Shown here: in pieces, positions 20,859-28,865 of the stretch
How the letters are laid out: each line of letters starts with the position of its first letter
Position numbering within the stretch: the first letter of the stretch is position 1
Source of the DNA: W0P28-013 sp963621145
GTDB lineage: Bacteria; Bacteroidota; Bacteroidia; Bacteroidales; Paludibacteraceae
NCBI GenBank assembly: GCA_963621145.1
Contig: CAVFDI010000016.1
Span: forward strand, 1-28,886
Length of the DNA: 28,886 bases
Direction of reading: 5' to 3'
The notes under the pieces: generated by a model
Seen by the model: only the letters and a program-made list of their open reading frames with translations
What the model was told of the DNA's origin: nothing
The model's database searches: none
Position numbers and translations under genes: made by a program

Positions 20859-22949
20859 TTATTGATCGCTAATCGATTCGAGATATTGTTTTACTACGGC
20901 GATGAATTGCTCGCCGAAGCGCTCGGTCTTGACTTTGCCAAAGCCTTTTATCTTGCGCAATTCGTCGAGCGTTTTTGGCTTGCGATTGGCAATTTCGACG
21001 AGCATTTTTGCGTTCGCTACGGCATTTACGGCGGTGTTGAACTCTTCGCAAATATCGTTGCGGCACTCTAAAAGTTGTTTGTAGAGCTCTACATCTTTCA
21101 CCTCTATTTTCTGCTTCGTTTTGCGGTCGCCCGAGTAGACGTGCAGGTGCAGCGGCTGCAGTTGGAACGAGGCTCGCAGCGCAAAATATTGGTCGACCGA
21201 CGGCTCGCTGGTGATGCCTTTGACGAGGTGCATTTTTTCGGCCAGTAGTCCGTAGATGTTCGACAGACGGTCGGTAAAATCGATCGCCTCGGTGCGACTG
21301 TCGGTTACGGCTGGCATCTGTTCTATCTGATACAAAACGTCTTCGAGGTGTATCGAAAAATAGCCCTCGGCAGCCTCGATGCGCTGGCGCAATCTCTCTT
21401 CGTTATCGGCGGCGCAGAGCGACATCAGTTGCAACTGAAAACGCTTGGCAACATCGTACATTTCGGTTATTTTGTCGTGCAAATCGATGAGGTATGGACC
21501 TGTCTCGCTCGAGAAATCTTCGGACAAGGGTTCAAAAAATTTCATGAACGAATCCATTGCGCCCGATGCTGTCGAAAAATCGAAAATTCCAGTCAGAATT
21601 TGCGTGCGATATTGCTTTTTGAAGATCGAAACCTGTTGTTCGAGCATCGTTTCCGAAGGTTTTTTCGCCGAAAATTCCAAAATGTGCTCGTCCACCGCCA
21701 AACTGCGCTCGTTTATGGGCGTTGTCAGCACTATGCCATCGAGCGTGCGGCAGCGACTGAGCGCCACATACACCTGTCCTGGCGCAAAAGCCGAGCCAGC
21801 GTCTATCACCACGCGGTCGAATGTGAGGCCTTGGCTCTTGTGAATGGTGATGGCCCACGCCAGCCGCAGCGGATATTGCGTGTAGGCACCGAGTTTTTCC
21901 TCAATAATCTGATTCGTCTCTTTGTCAACCGAATAGCGCACATTTTCCCAAGTCTCGGACTGCACGCTGATGGTTTCTGTTTCGCCATCGCAGCAAACGC
22001 CAATGTCGTCGTCGCCAAGGCGCGTCACGGTGCCGAGTTTGCCGTTGTAGTAACGCCTGTTTTCGCCGCAATCGTTGGCAATGAACATCACTTTGGCGCC
22101 TACTTTCAGTTGTAGCAATTCATCGTTTGGGTACGATTTTTCAGGAAAATCGCCCTGCACATGTGCCGCAAAAGAGAATGTTGGCGCGTCAATTTTTGCC
22201 ATTTCGTCGGCATTTATCACGTCGGCTTTGCGGTTGTGTGTGGTCAGGGTGATGTAGCCTTCGTCGGCTTTCGGTCTGAAATTGGGCTGGTAGCGCATTT
22301 GCAGCAGTCGCAGCCCGTCGGCTGTGAGGTGATTGTTGCGCACTTCGTTCAGCAGATTGATGAATTGGCGGTTGCTCTGGCGGAAAATGTGGTCGAGTTC
22401 GAGGTAGATGGGCGGTTGCTGTTTCACCACTTGACTACTGAAAAAATAGGGTGTTTCGTAGTATTGCTCTAGCAGATCTTTTTCTTCGCCAGTAACCACG
22501 GGCGACAGTTGGTACATATCGCCAATGAAAACCACCTGCACACCGCCAAACGGTCGGTTGCGCTGGTAGCGATAGTGGCGCAGCACCGCATCTATGGCGT
22601 CGAGCACATCGGCGCGCACCATGCTCACTTCGTCTATTATGAGCAGCTCAAGTTGCTGATACACACGGCGTTGTGTGGCGGTAACATTTTGTTTCGAGAT
22701 GAGATTTCGCACGCCCTCGCGCGTTGGCACAAATGGCGTGAAGGGCAGACGAAAAAACGAATGAATGGTCACGCCATTGGCATTGATGGCTGCCACGCCC
22801 GTGGGAGCGACCACAGCCACCTGCTTTTTCAGCTCGTCGCGCATGCGACGCAGAAAAGTGGTTTTGCCCGTGCCAGCCTTGCCCGTGAGAAAAACGGCGC
22901 AACCCGTCTGACGCACAAAATCTTCGGCCAATTCGTAAACGCTTGTCAT
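20859..22949 (-). CDS. Pif1-type SF1B DNA helicase with C-terminal HRDC domain
   Basis: The 696-residue protein carries Pif1/RecD2-like helicase motifs in order. Walker A is GKAGTGKTT (23-31). Motif Ia is APTGVAAINANGVTIHSFF (48-66). Walker B is LLIIDEVSM (102-110), and motif III is FIGDMYQLSPV (141-151). Later come ITIHKSQGLTFDRVVID and motif VI VALSRCRTLDGIVL. The last 75 residues form an HRDC domain (ELYKQLLECRNDI...LDELRKIKGFGKVKTERFG), a nucleic-acid-binding module best known from RecQ and RNase D. Such 'helix-turn-helix/HRDC' Pif1-like proteins are common in Bacteroidota and annotated as AAA family ATPases. I chose the ATG at 22949 because it begins just before the conserved helicase part; the frame is open 12 codons further. 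Confidence 0.92.
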   Translation of the reverse strand: MTSVYELAEDFVRQTGCAVFLTGKAGTGKTTFLRRMRDELKKQVAVVAPTGVAAINANGVTIHSFFRLPFTPFVPTREGVRNLISKQNVTATQRRVYQQLELLIIDEVSMVRADVLDAIDAVLRHYRYQRNRPFGGVQVVFIGDMYQLSPVVTGEEKDLLEQYYETPYFFSSQVVKQQPPIYLELDHIFRQSNRQFINLLNEVRNNHLTADGLRLLQMRYQPNFRPKADEGYITLTTHNRKADVINADEMAKIDAPTFSFAAHVQGDFPEKSYPNDELLQLKVGAKVMFIANDCGENRRYYNGKLGTVTRLGDDDIGVCCDGETETISVQSETWENVRYSVDKETNQIIEEKLGAYTQYPLRLAWAITIHKSQGLTFDRVVIDAGSAFAPGQVYVALSRCRTLDGIVLTTPINERSLAVDEHILEFSAKKPSETMLEQQVSIFKKQYRTQILTGIFDFSTASGAMDSFMKFFEPLSEDFSSETGPYLIDLHDKITEMYDVAKRFQLQLMSLCAADNEERLRQRIEAAEGYFSIHLEDVLYQIEQMPAVTDSRTEAIDFTDRLSNIYGLLAEKMHLVKGITSEPSVDQYFALRASFQLQPLHLHVYSGDRKTKQKIEVKDVELYKQLLECRNDICEEFNTAVNAVANAKMLVEIANRKPKTLDELRKIKGFGKVKTERFGEQFIAVVKQYLESISDQ

Positions 22950-23044
22950 GCTGAATTTTAAAATTTCAGATTGCGCTATCCACAATCAATTGCAGAAACG
23001 CAACTTTACAAACTTTCAAATTTTATGAACTAAGTTCCCACTTG

Positions 23045-23077
23045 CAAATATACAATTTTTTTTGAAAAAACAACAAA
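23045..23077 (-). promoter_or_regulatory. Promoter of the helicase-Nudix unit
   Basis: On the minus strand TATATTTG (23045-23052) matches TAnnTTTG. TTTG lies at 23074-23077 with a 21-bp spacer (or TTG at 23071-23073 with 18 bp). It overlaps the gyrB terminator. Confidence 0.65.
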
Positions 23078-23100
23078 GGGACGCTCTAAAAACGCCCCTT
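23063..23100 (-). terminator. gyrB terminator
   Basis: On the minus strand AAGGGGCG (23093-23100) pairs with CGTCCCTT (23076-23083), with one G-T pair, about 65 bp after the gyrB stop. A T-rich tail (TGTTGTTTTTTC) follows. Confidence 0.72.
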
Positions 23101-23165
23101 CGTTTGTTATGCTCATTGCTTTTTTGTCAGATAACTGCAAACATAGTCAAAAGTCATCTCTTTTC

Positions 23166-25136
23166 TTACGCATCGATATTGGCGTATGTGGCATTTGCTT
23201 CGATAAATTCGCGGCGTGGATCCACATCGTCGCCCATCAGCATCGAGAATATTTGGTCGGCCTCGGCTGCGTTGTTCAGCGTAATCTTTTTCAGCAAGCG
23301 ATTTTCGGGATTCATGGTTGTTTCCCACAGTTGGTCGGCGTTCATTTCGCCCAGACCTTTGTAGCGCTGTTGTGTGATGCCGCCCTCTTGTCCGCCGCCA
23401 TATTGCTTAATGAATGCAAGGCGTTGATCTTCGGTCCAGCAGTATTGTTCCGTTTTGCCTTTTTTGCAAAGATAGAGTGGTGGCGTGGCCAGGTAGACAT
23501 AGCCGTTTTCTATCAGTTCGCGCATGTAGCGGAAGAAGAAGGTGAGAATAAGCGTTGCAATGTGTGCGCCATCGACATCGGCATCGGTCATGATGATGAC
23601 TTTGTGATAGCGAAGTTTTTCGATGTTTAGTGCTTTTTCGTCGTTTGCCGTGCCAATGGTTACGCCTAAAGCTGTGTAGATGTTGCGAATGGCTTCGCTC
23701 TCGAAAGCGCGATGGAACAGGGCTTTTTCTACGTTCAGAATTTTACCACGAAGTGGCAGAATGGCTTGGTAGCGGCTGTCGCGACCATCGATGGCCGAAC
23801 CGCCTGCCGAGTCACCTTCGACGAGGAACAATTCGCATTCTGCTGGGTCTTTGCTGCGGCAGTCGCTCAGTTTGCCAGGCAGTCCAGCGCCCGACAGCGG
23901 CGATTTGCGCAGCACCGATTCGCGGGCTTTGCGTGCAGCCACGCGTGCGCGAGCCGCTAAAATCACCTTATTAACAATGGTCTTGGCTTCGTCGGGGTGT
24001 TCTTCCAAATAATTGGTAAGTGCCTCACCTACAGCCTGTTGCACTGCACCAGCCACCTCGTTGTTGCCGAGTTTCGTTTTGGTCTGACCTTCGAACTGCG
24101 GCTCTGCCACTTTTATGGAAATCACCGCTGTGATGCCTTCGCGGAAGTCGTCGCCTGCAATCTCAACCTTCTCTTTTTCGAGTTTTTCGAGGTCTTTTTT
24201 GCAGTTGTCGTCGGCATATTTTTTCAGTGTGCGAGTGAGTGCGGTGCGGAAACCAGCCACATGCGTGCCGCCTTCGATGGTGTTGATGTTGTTTACATAC
24301 GAGTGAATGTTTTCGCTGCCGCCCGTGTTGTACATTATTGCCACTTCAATCGGCACGCCCTGTTTTTCGGTGTTCAGATATATCACATCATCAAACAGAT
24401 GATGGCGGCTCTGCTCGACGTAGCGCACAAATTCGCGCAAACCATCTTTCGAGTAGAATGTCTCTTCGTGCGTTTTGCCCTCTTCGTCGGGGCGCAGGTC
24501 GGTCAGTTTGATGGTGATGCCAGCGTTCAAATAGGCCAATTCGCGCATGCGGTTGGCGAGAATGTCGTATTTGTAAGTGGTGGTCGTAAAAATCGATCCA
24601 TCGGGCCAGAACTGTTGGCGTGTGCCGCGCAGGTGCGTTTCGCCAACCACTTTCACGGGATAAAGTGCCTTGCCGCAAGCATATTCTTGTTGATAGATTT
24701 TGCCATCGCGATAGACTTGCGATAGCATGTGAGTCGACAGTGCATTTACGCACGAAACGCCCACGCCGTGCAAACCGCCCGACACTTTGTACGAACCTTT
24801 GTCGAATTTACCACCAGCGTGCAGCACGGTCATCACAACCTCCAATGCCGATTTATGCTCTTTTTCGTGCATATCGACAGGAATGCCACGACCATTATCT
24901 TGCACCGTGATGCTGTTGTCTTCGTTTATGGTTACTTCGATGTGGGTGCAATAGCCCGCCAGCGCCTCGTCGATGGAGTTGTCCACCGTTTCGTAGACCA
25001 AATGGTGCAGACCTTTTTCGCTGATGTCGCCAATGTACATGGCAGGACGCTTGCGCACGGCCTCCAAACCTTCGAGCACCTGAATGCTACTTGCGCCATA
25101 ATTGCCTGTTTCGTTGTTGTTTATCTCTTCAGACAT
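23166..25136 (-). CDS. gyrB: DNA gyrase subunit B
   Basis: GyrB supplies the ATPase and part of the DNA gate of DNA gyrase (A2B2), which introduces negative supercoils. In 656 residues the GHKL ATPase domain shows LEAVRKRPAMYIGD (24-37), catalytic E49, N53 and D80 in VQDNGRGIP. The transducer domain includes the QTKTKLGN motif with the active-site lysine. The TOPRIM domain has ECELFLVEGDSAGGSA and TDADVDGAH. The C-terminus with QRYKGLGEMN and ENRLLKKI is typical. Length and N-terminus favour GyrB over ParE, although the two are close. gyrA is not in the window. The gene is divergent from the chromate transporter genes and stops at its own terminator. Confidence 0.94.
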   Translation of the reverse strand: MSEEINNNETGNYGASSIQVLEGLEAVRKRPAMYIGDISEKGLHHLVYETVDNSIDEALAGYCTHIEVTINEDNSITVQDNGRGIPVDMHEKEHKSALEVVMTVLHAGGKFDKGSYKVSGGLHGVGVSCVNALSTHMLSQVYRDGKIYQQEYACGKALYPVKVVGETHLRGTRQQFWPDGSIFTTTTYKYDILANRMRELAYLNAGITIKLTDLRPDEEGKTHEETFYSKDGLREFVRYVEQSRHHLFDDVIYLNTEKQGVPIEVAIMYNTGGSENIHSYVNNINTIEGGTHVAGFRTALTRTLKKYADDNCKKDLEKLEKEKVEIAGDDFREGITAVISIKVAEPQFEGQTKTKLGNNEVAGAVQQAVGEALTNYLEEHPDEAKTIVNKVILAARARVAARKARESVLRKSPLSGAGLPGKLSDCRSKDPAECELFLVEGDSAGGSAIDGRDSRYQAILPLRGKILNVEKALFHRAFESEAIRNIYTALGVTIGTANDEKALNIEKLRYHKVIIMTDADVDGAHIATLILTFFFRYMRELIENGYVYLATPPLYLCKKGKTEQYCWTEDQRLAFIKQYGGGQEGGITQQRYKGLGEMNADQLWETTMNPENRLLKKITLNNAAEADQIFSMLMGDDVDPRREFIEANATYANIDA

Positions 25137-25186
25137 AATTGTAATGTGTTGATTATCAGTAGAATTTTTCTCTCGGAATTAACAAG

Positions 25187-25194
25187 CAAATTTA
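25187..25194 (-). promoter_or_regulatory. -7 box of gyrB
   Basis: TAAATTTG on the minus strand matches TAnnTTTG, 50 bp before the gyrB ATG. No clear -33 box at the usual distance. Confidence 0.5.
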
Positions 25195-25259
25195 CAAAAT
25201 TTTGTCGACACCACTATTATATTGCACGAAAAACTTATCAACAATTCGCCAAAAAGCAC

Positions 25260-25267
25260 TATCTTTG
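25260..25267 (+). promoter_or_regulatory. -7 box of the chromate transporter genes
   Basis: TATCTTTG, 20 bp before the ATG at 25288. A transcript starting near 25274 would exclude the upstream TTG at 25222, which supports the ATG as start. Confidence 0.6.
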
Positions 25268-25287
25268 CAGCGTTTTTGGCATTGACT

Positions 25288-25839
25288 ATGATTCTCTGGC
25301 AACTTTTTTGGACTTTTGTGAAGATTGGCGCGTTTACCATTGGTGGCGGCTATGCCATGATTCCGCTCATCGAACGCGAGGTGGTTACGCGGCGTGGCTG
25401 GATCTCGAGCGACGAATTTCTCGATCTTCTGGTGGCGGCACAGGCGGCTCCGGGCGTGCTGGCAATCAACATTTCGGTATTGGTTGGTAACAAAATTCAC
25501 GGCTACGGCGGCGCCATTGTGAGTGCACTGGGTAGCACGCTGCCGTCGTTCGTCATCATCTTGATTTTTGCTATGTTTCTGAACAAATATCAGGATTCGC
25601 CGCTGCTCGAAAAAATGTTTCGTGCGGTGCGTCCTGCTGTGGTGGCACTCATTGCTGCGCCTGTTTTCAATCTGGCAAAAACAGCAAAAATCACTTGGCG
25701 CACAGCGTGGATTCCCGTGGTGGCAGCATTGCTCATTTGGTTGTGCGGCGTGTCGCCAATCTGGATTATCGCTGCAGCAGGCGGCATCGGATTGCTAGTC
25801 TATTTGATTCAAAAACGGTTGGGTAAAAACGAAAAATGA
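25288..25839 (+). CDS. Chromate transporter family protein, first half
   Basis: The 183-residue membrane protein belongs to the CHR family in its short, single-domain form. The N-terminal signature FVKIGAFTIGGGYAMIPLIEREVV and AQAAPGVLAINISVLVG match the CHR domain, and five or six hydrophobic segments are visible. CHR proteins were first described as chromate efflux pumps; many bacterial members have no tested substrate, so chromate transport is only the family name. I chose the ATG at 25288 because it aligns exactly with the start of the second half and lies downstream of the promoter box. The stop overlaps the next start by four bases (ATGA), so the two halves are coupled and probably form a heterodimer. 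Confidence 0.9.
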   Translation: MILWQLFWTFVKIGAFTIGGGYAMIPLIEREVVTRRGWISSDEFLDLLVAAQAAPGVLAINISVLVGNKIHGYGGAIVSALGSTLPSFVIILIFAMFLNKYQDSPLLEKMFRAVRPAVVALIAAPVFNLAKTAKITWRTAWIPVVAALLIWLCGVSPIWIIAAAGGIGLLVYLIQKRLGKNEK

Positions 25840-26375
25840 TGGTCTATCTGCAACTTTTCTGGGCATTTTTCAAAATCGGATTGTTCGGTTTTGGTGGCGG
25901 CGCAGCCATGATCCCGCTCATTCAGTTCGAGTTGGTGGAGCATTATCAGTGGGTTACTTCCGCCGAATTTACCAACATGGTCGCTATTTCGCAGATGACG
26001 CCTGGTCCTATCGGAATCAATTGCGCTACTTATGCTGGCTACTTGGCTTCGGGCAATGTGCTTGGCTCAGCTCTCGCCACTTTTGCGCTGGTGTTGCCAT
26101 CGTTCATCATCATGCTGATAGTGGCGCGCATGATTCAAAAAATGAAGGATAATCCCTACATGGAGGCGGCCATGCGCGGTTTGCGCCCCGCAATTGTTGG
26201 TTTAATTGCTGCCGCTGCACTTTTGCTGATAAACGAGGAGACTTTTGGCGAAAATTGTGCCGATTGGATTAGTTGGTTGCTGTTTGCTGTGGCATTTGTA
26301 GCGACTAAATGGTTTAAAATTCACCCAATTTTACTCATTTTGATAATGGCTGGAGTTGGTGCGATAATTTATTAG
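25836..26375 (+). CDS. Chromate transporter family protein, second half
   Basis: This 179-residue protein is a second single-domain CHR protein. It resembles its neighbour: LFWAFFKIGLFGFGGGAAMIPLIQFELV parallels the first, and ISQMTPGPIGINCATYAGY parallels the AAPGVLAIN segment. Hydrophobic segments are similar in number, and the C-terminus is FKIHPILLILIMAGVGAIIY. In two-gene CHR systems the two halves insert with opposite topology and act together; that is known for the family and inferred here. The start overlaps the first gene by four bases. Confidence 0.9.
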   Translation: MMVYLQLFWAFFKIGLFGFGGGAAMIPLIQFELVEHYQWVTSAEFTNMVAISQMTPGPIGINCATYAGYLASGNVLGSALATFALVLPSFIIMLIVARMIQKMKDNPYMEAAMRGLRPAIVGLIAAAALLLINEETFGENCADWISWLLFAVAFVATKWFKIHPILLILIMAGVGAIIY

Positions 26376-26410
26376 AAATTTGCAAATGGTTAATAAAATT
26401 GTCAAGTATA

Positions 26411-26484
26411 ACTATTGACTATGACCATTGGTTAGCCAACTCTACGAACTTTATAAACTTTCAAACTTTATAAACTTTCTAATT
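26411..26484 (+). repeat. TGACTAT-type string and ACTTTATAA array before tcdA
   Basis: ACTATTGACTATGACCATTGG (from 26411) resembles strings at 27222-27256 and 28817-28845. It is followed by ACTTTATAA, ACTTTCAA, ACTTTATAA, ACTTTCTAA (26448-26482), the complement of the AAAGT family at 13192-13274. Confidence 0.6.
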
Positions 26485-26488
26485 TTTT

Positions 26489-27205
26489 GTGTGGCAAGAA
26501 CGAACAGAATTGATGTTTGGTGCTGAACGAATGGCACGACTGCGGCAGGCGCATGTGCTTGTCGTTGGGCTTGGTGGCGTGGGAGCATACGCGGCCGAAA
26601 TGCTTTGTCGTGCTGGTGTGGGCGAACTTACGCTAGTCGATGGCGATGTGGTGAGCGAGAGCAATCGCAACCGCCAACTCATTGCGCTCTGTTCCACGCA
26701 AGGGCGACCAAAAGCTGAGGTGCTGGCCGAGCGTTTGCGCGACATCAATCCCGATGTTGTGCTGCATCTGCATAACGAATTTTTGCGCGACGAGCGCACT
26801 GCCGAACTTCTTCGCGCCGCGCACTACGATTTTCTGGTCGATGCCATCGATACGCTCAGTCCGAAAGTTTTTTTGCTTTACGAAGCCTATCAATTGGGCA
26901 TTCCAACAGCGTCGAGCATGGGCTCTGGCGGTAAACTCGATCCGCTGCAGGTGCGCACTTGCGACATCTCGAAATCGAACTATTGCAAACTGGCTCACAT
27001 GGTGCGAAAATATCTGCACCGATTGGGCGTGCGCAGCGGCATCACGGTGGTCTATTCGCCCGAAATTGTGCCAGATGAACGCATCGAAGTGGTCGAAAAT
27101 GAGCAAAATAAACGCTCGAATGTCGGCACGGTGTCGTATATGCCCGCCATTTTTGGTTGCCAACTTGCTGCTTATGTTATTCAGAAATTAACAATAGATA
27201 ATTAA
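26489..27205 (+). CDS. tcdA: tRNA threonylcarbamoyladenosine dehydratase
   Basis: TcdA (CsdL/YgdL) is an E1-like enzyme that uses ATP to convert t6A at position 37 of ANN-decoding tRNAs to its cyclic form. The 238-residue protein has the nucleotide-binding GLGGVG at 27-32. Further marks are LVDGDVVSESNRNRQLIAL with the conserved NRNRQ, FLVDAIDTLSPKVFL, SSMGSGGKLDP and the closing GTVSYMPAIFGCQLA. The start is GTG at 26489, which gives MWQERTELMFGAERM, the expected short N-terminus before the Rossmann fold; an ATG at 26513 would remove conserved residues. Repeat-rich sequence lies directly upstream and I see no clear promoter box. Confidence 0.94.
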   Translation: MWQERTELMFGAERMARLRQAHVLVVGLGGVGAYAAEMLCRAGVGELTLVDGDVVSESNRNRQLIALCSTQGRPKAEVLAERLRDINPDVVLHLHNEFLRDERTAELLRAAHYDFLVDAIDTLSPKVFLLYEAYQLGIPTASSMGSGGKLDPLQVRTCDISKSNYCKLAHMVRKYLHRLGVRSGITVVYSPEIVPDERIEVVENEQNKRSNVGTVSYMPAIFGCQLAAYVIQKLTIDN

Positions 27206-27221
27206 AAAATACTAATTGTAA

Positions 27222-27256
27222 ACTATGACTTTTGACGATGGCAATGACCATCGGTA
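27222..27256 (+). repeat. TGACTAT-type intergenic string
   Basis: ACTATGACTTTTGACGATGG followed by CAATGACCATCGGTAAGC. Words shared with 26411-26437 (ATGACCAT, ACTATGAC or ACTATTGAC) and 28817-28845 (TATCGGTAA) suggest a third degenerate family. Confidence 0.5.
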
Positions 27257-27293
27257 AGCGAAGTCAATTGCGATACTCAGAAATCAGAAAACC

Positions 27294-27950
27294 ATGGTAA
27301 TTGCAACAAATATCACCAAGTCGTACGGAAATTTGCATGTGCTGAAGGGCGTCGATTTGCACATTGCACCGCACGAAATCGTGTCGATTATGGGGCCGAG
27401 CGGCGCAGGAAAAACCACGCTGCTGCAACTGCTCGGCACGCTCGATCGTCCCGATGGCGGTCAGATAAGCGTGGCTGGAACCGATGTACTGTCGCTGCGA
27501 GGCGATGCACTGTCCGATTTTCGCAATCGCCACATCGGTTTCGTGTTTCAATTTCATCAACTTCTGCCTGAATTTACTGCAGTTGAAAATGTGATGATGC
27601 CCGCGCTGATTGCTGGAAAACATTTTGACGAAGCGCAGCGCGATGCAATGCAACTGCTTGATTATCTGAAACTTGCCGACCGCGCGAAACATAAACCTGC
27701 GCAACTTTCGGGTGGCGAAAAGCAGCGTGTGGCGGTGGCGCGCGCCTTGGTGAATAAGCCCGAGGTGATTTTTGCCGACGAGCCGAGCGGCAGCCTCGAT
27801 AGTGCCAATCGAACCGAACTGCATCGCCTGTTTTTCGACCTGCGCGACACTTTTGGGCAGACTATTCTCATCGTTACGCACGACGACCAATTGGCCGCCA
27901 TGAGCGACCGCGTGGTTCACATGCGCGACGGCAAAATTGTTGAACCATGA
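27294..27950 (+). CDS. LolD-like ABC transporter ATP-binding protein
   Basis: This 218-residue ABC ATPase is of the MacB/LolD class. Walker A is GPSGAGKTT at 34-42. The Q-loop lies in FVFQFHQLLPEFTAVENVMMPAL (83-105), a segment typical of LolD. The signature is LSGGEKQ at 138-144, Walker B IFADEP with D162 and E163, and the H-loop THDD with H196. LolD drives release of lipoproteins from the inner membrane together with the LolC/LolE permeases. No permease gene lies next to it here, which is known for LolD in several Bacteroidota, so the exact partner is uncertain and a MacB-like role is possible. Its stop overlaps the next start by four bases (ATGA). Confidence 0.87.
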   Translation: MVIATNITKSYGNLHVLKGVDLHIAPHEIVSIMGPSGAGKTTLLQLLGTLDRPDGGQISVAGTDVLSLRGDALSDFRNRHIGFVFQFHQLLPEFTAVENVMMPALIAGKHFDEAQRDAMQLLDYLKLADRAKHKPAQLSGGEKQRVAVARALVNKPEVIFADEPSGSLDSANRTELHRLFFDLRDTFGQTILIVTHDDQLAAMSDRVVHMRDGKIVEP

Positions 27951-28843
27951 AAATTGCGGTGATTGGCGGTGCAAATGTCGATGTCTCGGCGCGCCCCGAG
28001 GCGGATTTTCGGCTGCGCGACTCGAACCCTGGGCTCGTGAGCGTGGCGTTTGGTGGCGTGGCGCGCAACATCGCCCACAACCTTTGTTTGATGAACGCTG
28101 CGACGAGTTTCGTCACCGTTTTTGGCGATGATTTCTTTGGAAAAAATCTGATGGCAGATTGTCGCGCCATTGGCATGGATCTTTCACTTTCGGAGCAAAC
28201 AAAGAACTGCCGCAGCAATTTTTACGTCTGTTTGAACGACGACTCGGGCGACATGCTCTCGGCTGTGGCCGACACGGCTTCGATGGCGCACATCACGCCC
28301 GAATTTTTGGCAAAACGAATCGACCAAATAAATGCGCACGATTTGGTGGTGATCGATACAAATCTCAACGAATCGGCACTGATCTATCTGCTTGATAATG
28401 TGCGAGTTCCGTTGTTTGTCGATGCTGTTTCTACGGCAAAAACGTTGCGGCTGAAACGTGCGGTGGAGCAGAGCGTGCGGAAGCATATTTCGTTGCTCAA
28501 ACTCAATCGTTTGGAGGCTGAAACGATGGCTGAAACGACTGATTTTTCGGCGTTGGCAGAACGTTTGCACGCGTTGGGTGCGGAAAAAATTTGCATCACG
28601 TTGGGCGGCGATGGCGTTCTCTGCAGCGACGGTGCGCAACAGAAAATTTTACCTGCCATTCCAACAAAAATCGTCAATACCACAGGCGCGGGCGATGCTT
28701 TTTTGGCTGGCGTAACATTTGGATTCGCAAAAAAATACGATTTTTTCGATGCCGTAAATATCGGTCTCGAGGCTGCTCATCAAACTCTGCAATGCGAAAG
28801 TGCTGTAAATGAAAATTTGACTATTGACTTTGACTATCGGTAA
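27947..28843 (+). CDS. PfkB-family carbohydrate kinase, probable pseudouridine kinase
   Basis: The 298-residue protein has the PfkB/ribokinase pattern. An N-terminal GGANVDVSA (7-15) is followed by SNPGLVSVAFGGVARNIAHN (26-45), whose NPG and GGVARNIA resemble pseudouridine kinase PsuK. The C-terminal catalytic NTTGAGDAF (244-252) has D250 as base. PsuK phosphorylates pseudouridine for cleavage by PsuG. No psuG is visible in the window, but only 43 bases remain after this gene. Other sugar or nucleoside substrates are possible. Translation is coupled to the lolD-like gene by a four-base overlap. The last eight codons (LTIDFDYR) coincide with a TGACTAT-type repeat string, so the C-terminus may have been extended by repeat sequence. 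Confidence 0.85.
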   Translation: MKIAVIGGANVDVSARPEADFRLRDSNPGLVSVAFGGVARNIAHNLCLMNAATSFVTVFGDDFFGKNLMADCRAIGMDLSLSEQTKNCRSNFYVCLNDDSGDMLSAVADTASMAHITPEFLAKRIDQINAHDLVVIDTNLNESALIYLLDNVRVPLFVDAVSTAKTLRLKRAVEQSVRKHISLLKLNRLEAETMAETTDFSALAERLHALGAEKICITLGGDGVLCSDGAQQKILPAIPTKIVNTTGAGDAFLAGVTFGFAKKYDFFDAVNIGLEAAHQTLQCESAVNENLTIDFDYR

Positions 28844-28845
28844 TT
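28817..28845 (+). repeat. TGACTAT-type string running into the kinase stop codon
   Basis: TTGACTATTGACTTTGAC followed by TATCGGTAA. It shares words with 26411-26437 and 27222-27256 but here forms the last codons and the stop of the kinase gene. Confidence 0.5.
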
Positions 28846-28865
28846 GAAACCAAAAGTCGAAAACT

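Noticed and set aside
25222..25287. TTG start 22 codons upstream for the first chromate transporter gene
   Set aside because: It lies upstream of the promoter box at 25260-25267, and the ATG at 25288 aligns with the start of the second half.
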